From Pseudomonadota bacterium (lineage in GTDB: Bacteria; Pseudomonadota; Gammaproteobacteria; Steroidobacterales; Steroidobacteraceae): a stretch of 64,000 nt of DNA. The notes below the pieces were generated by a model. That model had not been told where the DNA came from. It saw nothing but the letters and a program-made list of their open reading frames with translations, and searched no databases. Below, in pieces: positions 18,426 through 28,797 of this stretch. The first letter of the stretch is position 1, and each line of letters opens with the position of its first letter. Location: positions 62,001 to 126,000 of the forward strand of contig JADJOO010000036.1 of assembly GCA_016713725.1 (NCBI GenBank), written 5' to 3'. The translations under genes were made by a program, and so were the position numbers.

Positions 18426-19647
18426 TCACCAGCGGTACAGCGGCGCGAGGAAACCCGCCGGAATCTCGCGGGGGCCCGGCGGCAGTTCCACGAATCCATC
18501 CGTACCCAGCAATGAAACGAAATCTCCCGAGCCACGCGTGGGCCGCGGCATGGCGACCATACCCATGGTCGAACTGTATTCCACGCCCACCGGCAGGAAA
18601 CAGGTGAGAGCAGGTTTGACCTTGAATGCGGAGCCTAACGGGATGTGTTCCGCAACGCGCGCTGCCGCGCCGGCCATCGCGGCGAGCGCAGGCACCACGT
18701 AGCGCAACAGGCAAACCAGGGCAGACACTGGGTTGCCGGGCAGTCCGAACACGGTCTGGCCGGTCGGTCCGATGCCGAACCAGATCGGCTTGCCCGGGCG
18801 CTGCGCGACCTTGTGCAACACTTCCTGCACGCCGAGTTGTCGCAGGACGTTCGGCACGTGATCGTAGCGCCCCATCGAGACGCCTCCGGTCAGGACGATC
18901 ACGTCGTGCGTAGCGAGGTGCGCCGAGAGTCGCTCGGCGAGCACTGCGTGGTCGTCCGGCAGGTGGTCCTCGGCGACGCGCAGATGGCCGCGCAGGTTCA
19001 AGGCCCCGCGCAAGGCATGGCTGTTCGACCGCCGGACCTGCCAGGCCGCGATCGGCTGGTCGGGAGCGACGAGTTCGTCGCCCGTGGCCACAATCAGGAT
19101 GCGGGGCTCGATACGGACGTCGGCCCGGGGCAGACCGGCGGAGGCGAGCACCGCAAGCTCTGGCGCACCGAGGCGCGTGCCGCGCGCCAGCAGCAGGTCG
19201 CCTTCGCGCGCATCCAGTCCGCGCGTATGCACGTTCGAGAAAAGGTTCGACCGGCATGTCATCGTCGACAACGGCAAATCCGTCCTCGATACGCAGTCGT
19301 TCGACCGGCACGACGCAGTCGCAACCCTGCGGCAGCACGGCGCCGGTCATTGCTTCGAGGCATTCGGCGGGATCGACGAGATTCATTGGCGGGTAGCCGG
19401 CGGCCTGCGTGCCGGCGATGCGAAACCGGCGCTGGCCCTGACGCCACGCCTGCGCGGCTAAGGCGATGCCGTCCATCGTGACCCGATCGAACGGGGGCTG
19501 GTCGCGTTCCGAGCGCACGGACTGGGCCAGCACCGCGCCCGCCAGGGATTCCAGCGGACGCGATTCGACCGGCAGCGGGAGCACGTGTTCGCGCACAAGC
19601 GCCTCCGCTTCGGCCGGAGTCGGCAGGGCCGACGCTCCCGACGTCAT
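18426..19647 (-). CDS. moeA: Molybdopterin molybdenumtransferase MoeA, one apparent insertion
   Basis: Starting MTSGASALPTPAEAEALV, the N-terminal part holds FDRVTMDGIAL and PQGCDCVVPVERL. The frame breaks at an A-run (19240-19243, one base too many) and continues as SNVHTRGLDAREGDLLL. The catalytic domain then reads ILIVATGDEL, VIVLTGGVSMGRYDHV and VFGLPGNPVSALVCL, ending with the domain-IV sheet. MoeA inserts molybdate into adenylylated molybdopterin. It is the first gene of the minus-strand cofactor operon. Upstream is a small secreted protein on the same strand with a 31-base gap, which may belong to the same transcript. Confidence 0.92.
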
Positions 19648-19678
19648 GCGGACAGGGCGCTTGGGCGAACGCTGTGCC

Positions 19679-20062
19679 TCACTGGGCAGCCTTCTCCGAG
19701 AACGCCTTCTTCTCGACGTTCCAGCGGTCCACCAGCGCCTGCAGTTCGTCCAGTGCCGAATTGTGCTTCTTGGCATGGATCGCCTCGACAGCGGATTTCT
19801 TCTCGGCGAGCTTCGGGTCGGCCGGATCCAGCGCCGCCAGTTGCTCGGTCTGGTCCTGCTCGAGGCAGGGCAGGTAAGTCTCCTGCACGTTCTTCGCGTA
19901 GTCCTTCACCAGGGTCTGCGCCGCCAGCATCTCTTCCTTGGTCGCGGACGCGCCATTCGGCAGCGCCTGCGGGGCCTGGGGATAGACGCAAGTGGCGGCT
20001 TCGGCAGCGGCGCTCAACGCCAGCAGGACCGGGGCGACGGCAAGGGCGGTCAGCATCTTCAT
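19679..20062 (-). CDS. Small exported hypothetical protein
   Basis: The 127-residue protein begins MKMLTALAVAPVLLALSAAAEA, a clear signal peptide with a likely cleavage after AEA. The mature part is helical and charged, with two cysteines (ATCVYP and YLPCLEQ) that could form a disulfide. I recognise only a generic periplasmic helical protein and cannot assign a function. It lies directly upstream of moeA on the same strand. Confidence 0.7.
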   Translation of the reverse strand: MKMLTALAVAPVLLALSAAAEAATCVYPQAPQALPNGASATKEEMLAAQTLVKDYAKNVQETYLPCLEQDQTEQLAALDPADPKLAEKKSAVEAIHAKKHNSALDELQALVDRWNVEKKAFSEKAAQ

Positions 20063-20264
20063 GTCGTTGGAACCTCGAAAGTGCCAGTAGTCGCGCAGCC
20101 TGCCACAGTGGCCGGCGGATCGCGGACGGGCACTATACCGCAGCCGTCAGCCCGTCCGGACCGGGACCGGGCAGGAAACCCCTGCCGGCGGGGTTGGCAG
20201 GGCGGTATGGCTTCGTGTCCAATGCCGGCTCCGTCCGAATCGATCCCCGACTGGAATCCTGCCA

Positions 20265-21806
20265 ATGCCCCCCCGGAAATCTACCGCTGCTGCCGTATCC
20301 ACTGCCTCCGAGGCCTTCGAACGCGGCCATTTCATCGGCGGACGCGAGGTCGCCGGAGCCTCCGGTCGCAGGGGGATCGTGCACGACCCGGCCAGCGGCC
20401 AGGTCCGGGGCGCAGTGGCCTATGCCAACGCCGACGAGACCCGGGCGGCCATTGCCGCTGCCGAGGCTGCGCTGCCAGCCTGGTCGGCCACGCCGCCGCT
20501 GCAGCGCGCGCGGATCATGTTCAAGTTCAAGGCGCTGCTCGAGGAACACACCGACGAACTGGCACGGCTGATCACGGTCGAGCACGGCAAAGTGTTTTCG
20601 GATGCACGCGGCGAAGTCATCCGCGGGACCGAGGTCGTGGAATTCGCCTGCGGCATTCCACAGATGCTGAAGGGCGAGTTCAGCGAGAATGTCGGCACCA
20701 ATGTCGACAGCTGGTCGCAGCGCCAGCCGGTCGGCGTCTGCGCCGGCATCACGCCGTTCAACTTTCCGGCGATGGTGCCGATGTGGATGTTCCCGGTGGC
20801 GATCGCTTGCGGCAACACGTTCGTGCTGAAGCCGTCCGAGAAGGATCCAAGCTGCCCCATGCGCGTTGCGCAACTGCTCAAGCAGGCCGGCCTGCCGGAC
20901 GGCGTGTTCAACGTCGTCAACGGCGATCGCGAAGCGGTGGACACGCTGCTGACGGATCCGCGGATCGCCGCTGTCAGCTTCGTCGGCTCGACGCCGGTCG
21001 CCGAATACATCTATCGCACGGCCTCGACGCATGGCAAGCGCGTGCAGGCGCTCGGCGGCGCGAAGAACCACATGGTCGTGATGCCCGACGCGGACACCGA
21101 AAACACAGCGAGCGCGTTGATTGGCGCGGCCTATGGCTCTGCCGGTGAGCGCTGCATGGCGATCTCGGTGGCCGTTGCAGTGGGCGATGCGGCGGACCCA
21201 CTGGTCGATGCGCTGCAGCGCCAGCTCAAGCAACTCAAGGTCGGCTCGGGGCTCGACGACGGCGTCGAAATGGGCCCCCTCGTCACCCGGGAACACCGCG
21301 ACCGCGTCAGCGGTTACGTGGACCTTGGCGTGCAGGAAGGCGCGACGCTCGTCGTCGACGGCCGCGGCCTGCGCGTGCGCGGGCTCGAGAACGGGTTTTT
21401 CATCGGGCCGTGCCTGTTCGACGGCGTCGAGCCGCAGATGCGGATCTACAAGGAAGAGATTTTCGGGCCGGTACTGTGCGTCGTGCGCGTACCGGACCTG
21501 GCGACGGCCACCCGTCTCGTCAACGAGCACGAGTTCGGCAATGGCACGGCCATCTTTACCGCGAGCGGCGAAGCGGCGCGAACGTTCACCCAGGGCGTGC
21601 AGGCGGGCATGGTTGGAATCAACGTGCCGATTCCGGTGCCGATGGCCTTTCACTCCTTCGGCGGCTGGAAGCGCTCGCTGTTCGGGGCGCTGCACGTGCA
21701 TGGGCCAGACGGCGTGCGCTTCTACACGCGGCTCAAGACCGTGACCTCGCGCTGGCCTACCTCGCGCAGGGAAAGCGCGCAATTCGTCATGCCAACGATG
21801 AAGTAA
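20265..21806 (+). CDS. mmsA: CoA-acylating methylmalonate-semialdehyde dehydrogenase
   Basis: The 513-residue ALDH-superfamily enzyme has GVCAGITPFNFPAMVPMWMF, VLKPSEKDPS, FVGSTPVAEYIY, ALGGAKNHMVVMPDAD and the catalytic Cys in GSAGERCMAISV. The last two motifs are diagnostic for MmsA/IolA rather than general ALDHs. It converts methylmalonate semialdehyde to propionyl-CoA in valine catabolism (or malonate semialdehyde to acetyl-CoA). It stands alone, without the usual mmsB neighbour, just upstream of a tRNA-Arg. Confidence 0.93.
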   Translation: MPPRKSTAAAVSTASEAFERGHFIGGREVAGASGRRGIVHDPASGQVRGAVAYANADETRAAIAAAEAALPAWSATPPLQRARIMFKFKALLEEHTDELARLITVEHGKVFSDARGEVIRGTEVVEFACGIPQMLKGEFSENVGTNVDSWSQRQPVGVCAGITPFNFPAMVPMWMFPVAIACGNTFVLKPSEKDPSCPMRVAQLLKQAGLPDGVFNVVNGDREAVDTLLTDPRIAAVSFVGSTPVAEYIYRTASTHGKRVQALGGAKNHMVVMPDADTENTASALIGAAYGSAGERCMAISVAVAVGDAADPLVDALQRQLKQLKVGSGLDDGVEMGPLVTREHRDRVSGYVDLGVQEGATLVVDGRGLRVRGLENGFFIGPCLFDGVEPQMRIYKEEIFGPVLCVVRVPDLATATRLVNEHEFGNGTAIFTASGEAARTFTQGVQAGMVGINVPIPVPMAFHSFGGWKRSLFGALHVHGPDGVRFYTRLKTVTSRWPTSRRESAQFVMPTMK

Positions 21807-21830
21807 CGGTAAACTTCGCCTACCTTACGC

Positions 21831-21907
21831 GCGGCCGTAGCTCAGCTGGATAGAGCATCAGGCTTCGAACCTGAGGGTCGGGGGTTCGAATCCCTCCGGC
21901 CGCGCCA
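21831..21907 (+). tRNA. tRNA-Arg (anticodon TCG)
   Basis: The 77-base cloverleaf folds fully: acceptor GCGGCCG/CGGCCGC, D-stem GCTC/GAGC, anticodon stem TCAGG/CCTGA with loop CTTCGAA (anticodon TCG, reading CGA), T-arm GGGGG-TTCGAAT-CCCTC, and an encoded CCA. It lies between mmsA and a TonB-dependent receptor. Confidence 0.96.
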
Positions 21908-21978
21908 GGCAATCCACCCAGTGACAACCTTCCAGGCCGGCGGGGCACATACCCGCGTCGTGCCGTCGAGAGCGCACG

Positions 21979-24086
21979 ATGTACACGTCTTCTACCCGTT
22001 CGTGGACCCTGCGGGCAGCCATTGCCCTGCAGCTGATTCCTGCCCTCGCCGTTGCCGACGATGCCGGTGCCGGGGTTGGCGCCGAGGCACCAGCCTCGAG
22101 GTCGTTACGGTCACCGCGCAGAAGGTCAACGAAGACCTGCAGAAGACCAGCGCCGCCATCACGGCGATCTCGGGTGACGTCCTGGTCAGTGCCGGTGTCT
22201 ACGACATCCGCGCGGTCCAGAACCTGATGCCGTTGGTCCGCTTCCAGGCCGAGAACGCCTCGACCGAACTCTACATCCGCGGCGTCGGCTCGACACTCGA
22301 CCTGCCCAACATCGAGCCACCCAACGCTTTCAACTTCAACGGCGTCTACATCCCGCGCGAAGGCACCAGCGTCGGCCTGTTCGACATCGCTTCGATCGAG
22401 TTGCTGCCGGGTCCGCAGGGCACGCTGTACGGTCGCGCGGCCCTCGGCGGCGCCGTCAACGTCGAGTTCAACCGACCCACCCGCGAACTCGAGACGAGCG
22501 GCGTGCTCGAGGTGGGGGACTATTCGCTGCTGCACGGCACGATCGTGCAGAACCTGCCGGTGTCGGAGCATCTCGCGCTGCGCGGAGCCTTCGACTACAT
22601 CGAGCGTGACGGCTACCTGCGGACGGGCGCGGATTCCCAGGAGGACTATGCGGCCCGGCTCTCGGCGCTCTACGCGCCGACCGACGAACTCGACATCTAC
22701 GTCTGGCTGCACGGCGCGAAGAAGGACGGCAAGTCACCCAACCTCGTACGCCGCGGCTTCAACGACGGCACGTTCGACGGCAATCCCAACGCGTTCAACA
22801 CCAGCGACCCCTGGGACGACCGCATCGACCCGGGTGCGCCGACGGCGTCGCCGCAGGATTTCGAGAACATGGTGCTCGGTGCGCAGGTCGACTGGGACCT
22901 CGGCGACGCCAAGCTCACGTACATCCCCGGCTATTTTTACCTGGACTGGTCCGCGGACTACTGGCTCGAGAACATCCCGGCGCTGCTAACGGCGCATTAC
23001 AACCAGGTCACCAACGAGTTGCGCCTCGCGAGCGACACGGATTCGAAACTGCAGTGGCTCGGCGGCCTGTATGCATACCAGGTCACGAACTCCGGCGATT
23101 TCATCGTTGGCGGCTTTCCGCTCTCGCAGATATCGCGCAACCGGCTCGAAGGCCATGCGGCCTTTGGCGAGGCGACGTACTCGTTGACCGACACGGTGCG
23201 CGTCACGGCGGGTGGCCGGTTCAGCTGGGACCAGCGTGAAGGTGAAGGGCAGACGGCATTCGGCGTGCCGTTCTCGGCCGACGAGGATTACGACAACGTC
23301 GACTGGAAGCTGGGCGCGGAAATGGACCTGGGCGCGGACGCGATGGTGTACGCGACGATCCAGACGGGTTACCAGCCGGGCACGTACAACGCGTTTCCGG
23401 CCACGCCCGAGCAGTCCAACCTGGTGGAGTCGGCGACGATGACGGCGTACACGACCGGCATCAAGAGTCGTTTCCTCGAGGATCGCCTGCAGGTCAACAA
23501 CGAACTCTTCTATTACGACTACGAAGACCTGCTGGTGCAGTCGTTCAACCTGAACACCGCGCTGCTGACGACCTTCAACGCCGCGCAGACGACGATCTGG
23601 GGCAACCAGCTCGACGTGCTGTTCGCGCCGACCGGTCGCGACCGGCTGAACCTGTCGGTGGGTTACCTCAATGCCGAGTACGACGATTTCGTCGTCCCGG
23701 ACGACGTGAATATCGGTATCCCGAACCGCGATTTCGGCGGCTACCCGCTGCAGAACGCGCCGGAGTGGACGGTGTCCGCCGGATACCAGCACGAGTTCCC
23801 GATCGGCCCGGGCCGCCTGCTCGCGCGCCTCGAGACGCGCTACGAGGACTCGTTCTGGGGCACGTTCGCGCAGTTCCGCGGCACCGAGCAGCAGGACTAC
23901 TTCAAGACCGATGCATCGGTCACGTACTACGCGCCCGACGATCGCTGGAGCGCGGGCCTCTGGGTGAAGAACATCGAGAACGAAGCGGTGCTCGCTGCAG
24001 CGACGACTGGCCAGTTCGGGCCGTACGCCGACGTCTTCATCGAGCCGCCGCGGACTTACGGCGCGCGGTTCACGTTCAAGCTCTGA
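21979..24086 (+). CDS. TonB-dependent outer-membrane receptor, one apparent deletion after the signal peptide
   Basis: A signal peptide (MYTSSTRSWTLRAAIALQLI) starts at 21979. Near 22091-22096 one base seems missing, after which the main frame gives the TonB-box-like LEVVTVTAQKVNEDLQKT, the plug domain (ELYIRGVGSTLDLPN, LLPGPQGTLYGRAALGGAVN) and a beta-barrel to the C-terminal strand ending FTFKL. About 700 residues. It imports an unknown large or scarce nutrient across the outer membrane with TonB energy. It is convergent with a second receptor. Confidence 0.85.
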
Positions 24087-24124
24087 TCACCAGCTCCCTC
24101 TTCCCGCTGCCAGCCGGGTCGAGC

Positions 24125-24156
24125 AAAAAAAAGGGCGGATCGTTGCCGACCCGCCC
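24125..24156 (-). terminator. Rho-independent terminator of the minus-strand receptor operon
   Basis: A ten-pair stem (arms GGGCGGGTCG and CGATCCGCCC, one G-T pair) with a GCAA tetraloop is followed by eight T on the minus strand. It lies 30 bases beyond the stop of the receptor gene at 24188. It has no T-run in the plus direction. Confidence 0.92.
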
Positions 24157-24187
24157 CTTGCTCAGCGCCGTCCTGGCGCGTTGCCCA

Positions 24188-26611
24188 CTAGAACTCCTGC
24201 GAGAACTTCATGCCGATCGTGCGCGGCCGCTGCGGCACGACGTATACCTCCTGGCCGCAGACTGCCTCGGCGCACTGCGCGAAGCGCGAGACCTGCGCGA
24301 GTTCGTCGAACACGTTCGCCACGAACAGCTCGATCCTCCAGTCGTTCTTGCCGAAGCCCGCCGCGATATCGGCGATGGTGTAGCTCGGCATGTCGCCGAT
24401 GATGGAGTTCTCGAGGGCGCGGAGGTCGGTCCGCCGCTCGTCGGAGTAGACCACCGAGCCCTGCACGTAGCTGTCGAACGTCGCCACCGGGAACTCGTAA
24501 CGCACGGTCGCGTTCGCCTTCAACTCCGGCGTGACCGGCAACGGCGTGCCCTTGCGGGCCTCCGGAACGGCAGTCGTTGGATTGCCGTCCTCATCGACGC
24601 TCGGGCAGTCCGACCTTGTCTCCGGCTTGCCGTTGGCGTTGACGAAGCCGCAGTAGTTCTCCGTCAGCTCTGAATCGAGCCAGGCGAGGCCGGCCGAGAT
24701 CCCGAGCTGGTCGGTGACGGCCCAGCTCACGTCCATCTCGATGCCGTCGATCTGCGCCGCACCGGCGTTGTTGATCTCCGTCAGGCCGTTGGCGCCGAGC
24801 AGCGAAAACTGGAAGTCGTCCCACTCCTGGCTGAAGAGCGCGCCGTTGAAGCGCAGGCGGTTGTCGAACCACGTGGTCTTCCAGCCCAGTTCGTAGTTCG
24901 TCAGCCAGTCAGCTTCGTACGGCGGCAGGGTGCCGCGGCGGTTGATGCCGCCCGGGCGGAAGCCCTCCGAGTACGTCGCGTACACCATCGCTTCTTCGGT
25001 GAACTTGTAGGTCAGGTTCACGCGCGGCGTCACGCCATCTTCGGTCGTGGTCTTGTCGAAGACCTTGCACGGCGCGCCGTTGAAGTCCGGCGCTGTCGGG
25101 CGGCCGCCACCCTGGGCAGGCCTCGCCTGGCCGGTGCTGGAGCTGTAGCCGTCGTTGTAGCCGAAGAAGCCCTCCAGCGAGTTGTCGGACTCGAAGTACC
25201 GGGCGCCGATCGTGCCGGACAGCTGATCGGTGAAGTCGAACGTGAACTCGCCGAACACGGCGAAGTCCTTGTCGACGCGCAACTGCTTCGTCAGCCAGAT
25301 CGTGTCCTCCCAGCCCGACACGCTGATCTGCGATCCGAGGTTGTCGATCTTGTAGCGCTGCTGGATGTCGTGTTCCTGCCGCTGGAAAAAAAGACCGCCG
25401 ACGAAGCGGTAGCGCTGGTTCGCGTCGGACGAGATACGCAGCTCGTGCGTATAGCGGTTGTAGCGATCCTCGCCCTGGATGTACTGCGACGGGTCGACCA
25501 GGTCGCCGTTGTCGTCGTACCAGTACGCGCCGTAGCCGTAGAGCGTGTCGTACCAGTACGAGTAATCGGAGTAGTCCGATTCCGTGTCGACGTCGCGCTT
25601 GAGGTACGAGCCCGCGTAGACCAGGTCGAGGTTCGCGACCTTGCCTTCGACGGTGAGTGCGGCCTGCACCCAGCTGTCGTCAGACAGTTCCGGACGGTTG
25701 TGCCCTAGCTTGAAATCTCCGACCGAAGTGTCGAACGCCCAGCTGCCATTGGTTTCCTGCTTCTGGGCCATGACCTGCGGGGTGAGGGTCCAGTTGTCGT
25801 TGAGGTCGAGCTGCAGTGCCGCGCGGGCGCCGGTGGTGTCGGCTTCGTTGTAGTTGTCGTCGACGAATATCGCGTTGCTCACCGTGATGCCCGACGTCGG
25901 GTACGTGCGTTCGCGGTAGACGTTGTCGATGTAGCCCGCATCGTGGCGATGCCAGCCAACGAGACGAACCGCCGTGCGGTCGTTGATCGGCAGGTTCACC
26001 ATGCCTTCGGCGAGGTAACCCATGCCGCCGCCATCGACCGAATTCACCTCCAGCCCGTAGCTGGCGTCGAATGCGGACGCATCCGGCCTGTTGGTGATGA
26101 TGCGGAGTGTGCCCGCCTGTGAACTCGCGCCGTACAACGTGCCCTGCGGACCGGCCAGCGCTTCAACGCGCTGGATATCGTAGAGGTGCACGTCGAGTGC
26201 GCCCTGGATCGTCGTGATCGGCTGCTCATCAAGATAGATGCCGACGCTCGGCAACGACCCGGAATGGTTGCCGTCGCCGCCGCTTGCGACACCGCGCATG
26301 TACACGGCTGCGAAGCCAGGGCCAAATGTCTGGTACGAGACGCTGGGCATGAACCTCACGTAGTCATCGAAACGCTGGATATTCAGCTCCTGGAGCCGCT
26401 GCGTGCTGAAGGCCTGGATGCTGAGCGGCACGGACTGCAGGTCTTCCGTGCGCTTCTGCGCGGTGACGACGATTTCCTCGAGGCCACCGGACGTGGTCTG
26501 CGCGTAGGCGGACATGCCGGCGAGCAGCGTCGGCACGCTGGCGGCCAGCATACGGATGGCAGACGGCCGGCCATGCTGGCGCTGCAGTTTGCGTTTACGG
26601 CTACGGGTCAT
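24188..26611 (-). CDS. TonB-dependent outer-membrane receptor with a Tyr/Asp-rich barrel segment
   Basis: The 807-residue receptor has a basic leader and signal peptide (cleavage near SAYA, residue 37), a TonB box LEEIVVTAQKR, a plug with AVYMRGVASGGDGNHSG and LAGPQGTLYGASSQAG, and a barrel ending IGMKFSQEF with terminal Phe. Residues 341-370 form an acidic, tyrosine-rich segment with eight Tyr between 347 and 365, probably an extracellular loop. The substrate is unknown. It lies 52 bases downstream of a TPR-sulfotransferase on the same strand and ends at a strong terminator, so the two are probably one operon. Confidence 0.93.
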   Translation of the reverse strand: MTRSRKRKLQRQHGRPSAIRMLAASVPTLLAGMSAYAQTTSGGLEEIVVTAQKRTEDLQSVPLSIQAFSTQRLQELNIQRFDDYVRFMPSVSYQTFGPGFAAVYMRGVASGGDGNHSGSLPSVGIYLDEQPITTIQGALDVHLYDIQRVEALAGPQGTLYGASSQAGTLRIITNRPDASAFDASYGLEVNSVDGGGMGYLAEGMVNLPINDRTAVRLVGWHRHDAGYIDNVYRERTYPTSGITVSNAIFVDDNYNEADTTGARAALQLDLNDNWTLTPQVMAQKQETNGSWAFDTSVGDFKLGHNRPELSDDSWVQAALTVEGKVANLDLVYAGSYLKRDVDTESDYSDYSYWYDTLYGYGAYWYDDNGDLVDPSQYIQGEDRYNRYTHELRISSDANQRYRFVGGLFFQRQEHDIQQRYKIDNLGSQISVSGWEDTIWLTKQLRVDKDFAVFGEFTFDFTDQLSGTIGARYFESDNSLEGFFGYNDGYSSSTGQARPAQGGGRPTAPDFNGAPCKVFDKTTTEDGVTPRVNLTYKFTEEAMVYATYSEGFRPGGINRRGTLPPYEADWLTNYELGWKTTWFDNRLRFNGALFSQEWDDFQFSLLGANGLTEINNAGAAQIDGIEMDVSWAVTDQLGISAGLAWLDSELTENYCGFVNANGKPETRSDCPSVDEDGNPTTAVPEARKGTPLPVTPELKANATVRYEFPVATFDSYVQGSVVYSDERRTDLRALENSIIGDMPSYTIADIAAGFGKNDWRIELFVANVFDELAQVSRFAQCAEAVCGQEVYVVPQRPRTIGMKFSQEF

Positions 26612-26663
26612 TTTGGATCGGACTCCCTCAGTGATGCACCCGTGGGCGGGTGCGTGAATGCAT

Positions 26664-28684
26664 TCATTCCAGCGGCGGCACCGCCGGGTAGGCGTCGAGC
26701 ACGGGGCCCAGCGCGGCCTTCAGCGGGTCGAGCCAGGGTTCGTAGTGCCGCCAGTGGTCCACCGCGTCGCGGAAGATGGGTTGGCGCACCTGTTCGGAAC
26801 TCGCCGTGCGGACTGCACGGTCGTTCTCGTAGAAGCGAAGGCAGGCCTCCTCGAACGGCAGGCCGCAGTATTCGAGCAGCCGGTGCACCTCGCCTTCGGT
26901 GTCGTCGACCATGCGCTCATAGATCACGCGATGCACGCGGCCAGGCAGCACGGCATCGTAGTGCGCCATCAGCGTGACGTAGTCGGCATAGTAGCGGCCG
27001 ATGTCATCGAGCGAATAACTGAAGTTCTGGCCGCGCGCGAAGTGCTGCTTGAAACCGGAGAAGCAGCAGCTCAACGGATGACGCCGCGTGTCGACGATCC
27101 TGGCATTCGGCAGCATCAGGTGGATGAGCCCGACGTGCGCCCAGTTGTTCGGCAGCTTGTCGATGAAATAAGGCGCGTCGGTCTTGCGCTGGATGCGGGT
27201 CTGCTGCAGGTAACGCTCGCCGAGTTCGCGCAAGGCGTCGGGTTCCAGCGACTCGAGCACCTCGGGGTACTTCGAGACCTCCGAGCGCCGGTTGCGGCCG
27301 CTCAGCTCCTTGACGATGCCGACGACGTCCGGCAGTTCCATCGTGCCCTCGATCGCCGAATGGCTCGACAGGATCTGTTCGACCAGCGTCGAACCCGAAC
27401 GCGGCAGCCCCACCACGAAAATCGGATCGGGTGCCATGCACCCCATCCCGCGGCGCGCCGCAAAAAACCCGGGCGTGAACAACGCACGTGAACGGCGCAC
27501 GTTCTCGGTGACCGTGCCGCTGTCGTAGGGCACGACTTCCTTGCGCAGTCGATTGCCTGCGGTGTAATGGCTGAACGACCCGGCATAGTCCTGCGAATCT
27601 TCAGCGGCCTTCCCGAGCGCGAAGTGGAAGTGGAAGCGATCTTCCTGGGTGAGGTCGCTGCGATCGAGCTGCGCGCTCATCGCGTCGACGTCGGCCTCCG
27701 TGAAGCGGAACGTCTTCAGGTTCGCGAGACTCCAGTAGGCCTCGCCGAGGCGCGGCTCGAGTTCGATCGACTTGCGGTACGCCGCAATCGAATCATCCTG
27801 CCGTCCCGCGGTCTTGAGCGCGTGGCCATGGCTCAGCCAGACCTTCGCCTGCAGCGGGTATTCGCACAGCAATTGTTCGTAGAGGCGGATGGCCTCGTCG
27901 TATTCGCCGACACGCGCCAGCACCGTAGCCTTCAGGTTGCGGAAACTCGGACTGCGCGGATCGTCCGCGAGCAATTGTTCGACCTGCGCCAGGGCCTCGA
28001 CCGGCCGGTTGTTCCGGTGCAGGACCACGGCATAGTTATGGCGCGCGGCCTTGAAACCGGCGCGAGTTCCAGGCAGCGCGTCAACAGGTGCTCGGCGTCG
28101 GCGTAGCGCCCAATGCGCGAGGCGATCTCGGCCAGCATGCGGATGGCGGCCACGTCGGTCGGAAACTGCTGCAGGTGACGGCGCAAGAGCGGCTCGGCAA
28201 CGGCGATACGGCCTTCGGCCAGTGCCAGCGCCGGCTCCATGAGCCGGGGATCGCGCGTCGAATTGCGGATGTGATTGGCATACGCCTGGTCGGCGCCCGC
28301 GGTATCGCCCATCGCATACAGGTGGTCGCCCAGCGCGCGCCAGGCATCGGCCATCGTGGGCTGCAGGCGCACGGCCTTACGCAACGCCGCGACGGCTTCG
28401 TCGCCTCGCCCGGCATCGCCGAGCGCCAGCCCGAGTTCACGTTGTGCGACGGCCCAGCGCGGTTGTGCGGCGACGAGCGGCTCGATAATGCGCAATGCGT
28501 CGGCGGCGTCGTTGGATCGTCGCCGGGCCATCGCCAGCAGCAGCGTCGCGGCAGGGTGGTTTGGCACGGCGTCGAGGATTTCGCGCGCCTGCTCGGCGGC
28601 CAGGCCTGGCTGGGACAGGAGCAGCTTTTCGGCGTGGGCAAGCGCCACGTCCAGTGTTCCCACGGGTTCCGGCCCGCTTGTCAT
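26664..28684 (-). CDS. TPR-repeat sulfotransferase, one apparent deletion
   Basis: The N-terminal part (from 28684) is a series of TPR-like helix pairs to about residue 310. The C-terminal half is a sulfotransferase of the Sulfotransfer_3 type, with the PAPS 5'-phosphosulfate loop FVVGLPRSGSTLVEQIL and a 3'-phosphate region around RIVDTRRHPLSCCFSGFKQ. A single missing G near 28058-28060 separates the two frames; restoring it reads LELAPGFKAARHNYAVVLH across the join. About 673 residues. It should transfer sulfate from PAPS to an acceptor, possibly a protein recognised by the TPR part. It is co-directional with the adjacent TonB receptor. Confidence 0.88.
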
Positions 28685-28746
28685 CCAAAGTCCCCGAGTT
28701 TTGACACCACAGCGGGCGAATGAAAGACTGCCGCGCCCGCAAAGTC

Positions 28747-28764
28747 AAACGCCGTGTGGCGTTT
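28747..28764. promoter_or_regulatory. Perfect dyad upstream of the amidohydrolase
   Basis: AAACGCC and GGCGTTT flank a GTGT spacer, 34 bases before the amidohydrolase ATG and in the divergent gap with the sulfotransferase gene. It could be an operator or a 5'-UTR hairpin. No further evidence is visible. Confidence 0.35.
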
Positions 28765-28797
28765 CGAGGCCACCTGTTGTTTGGAGGCGACAAACCG

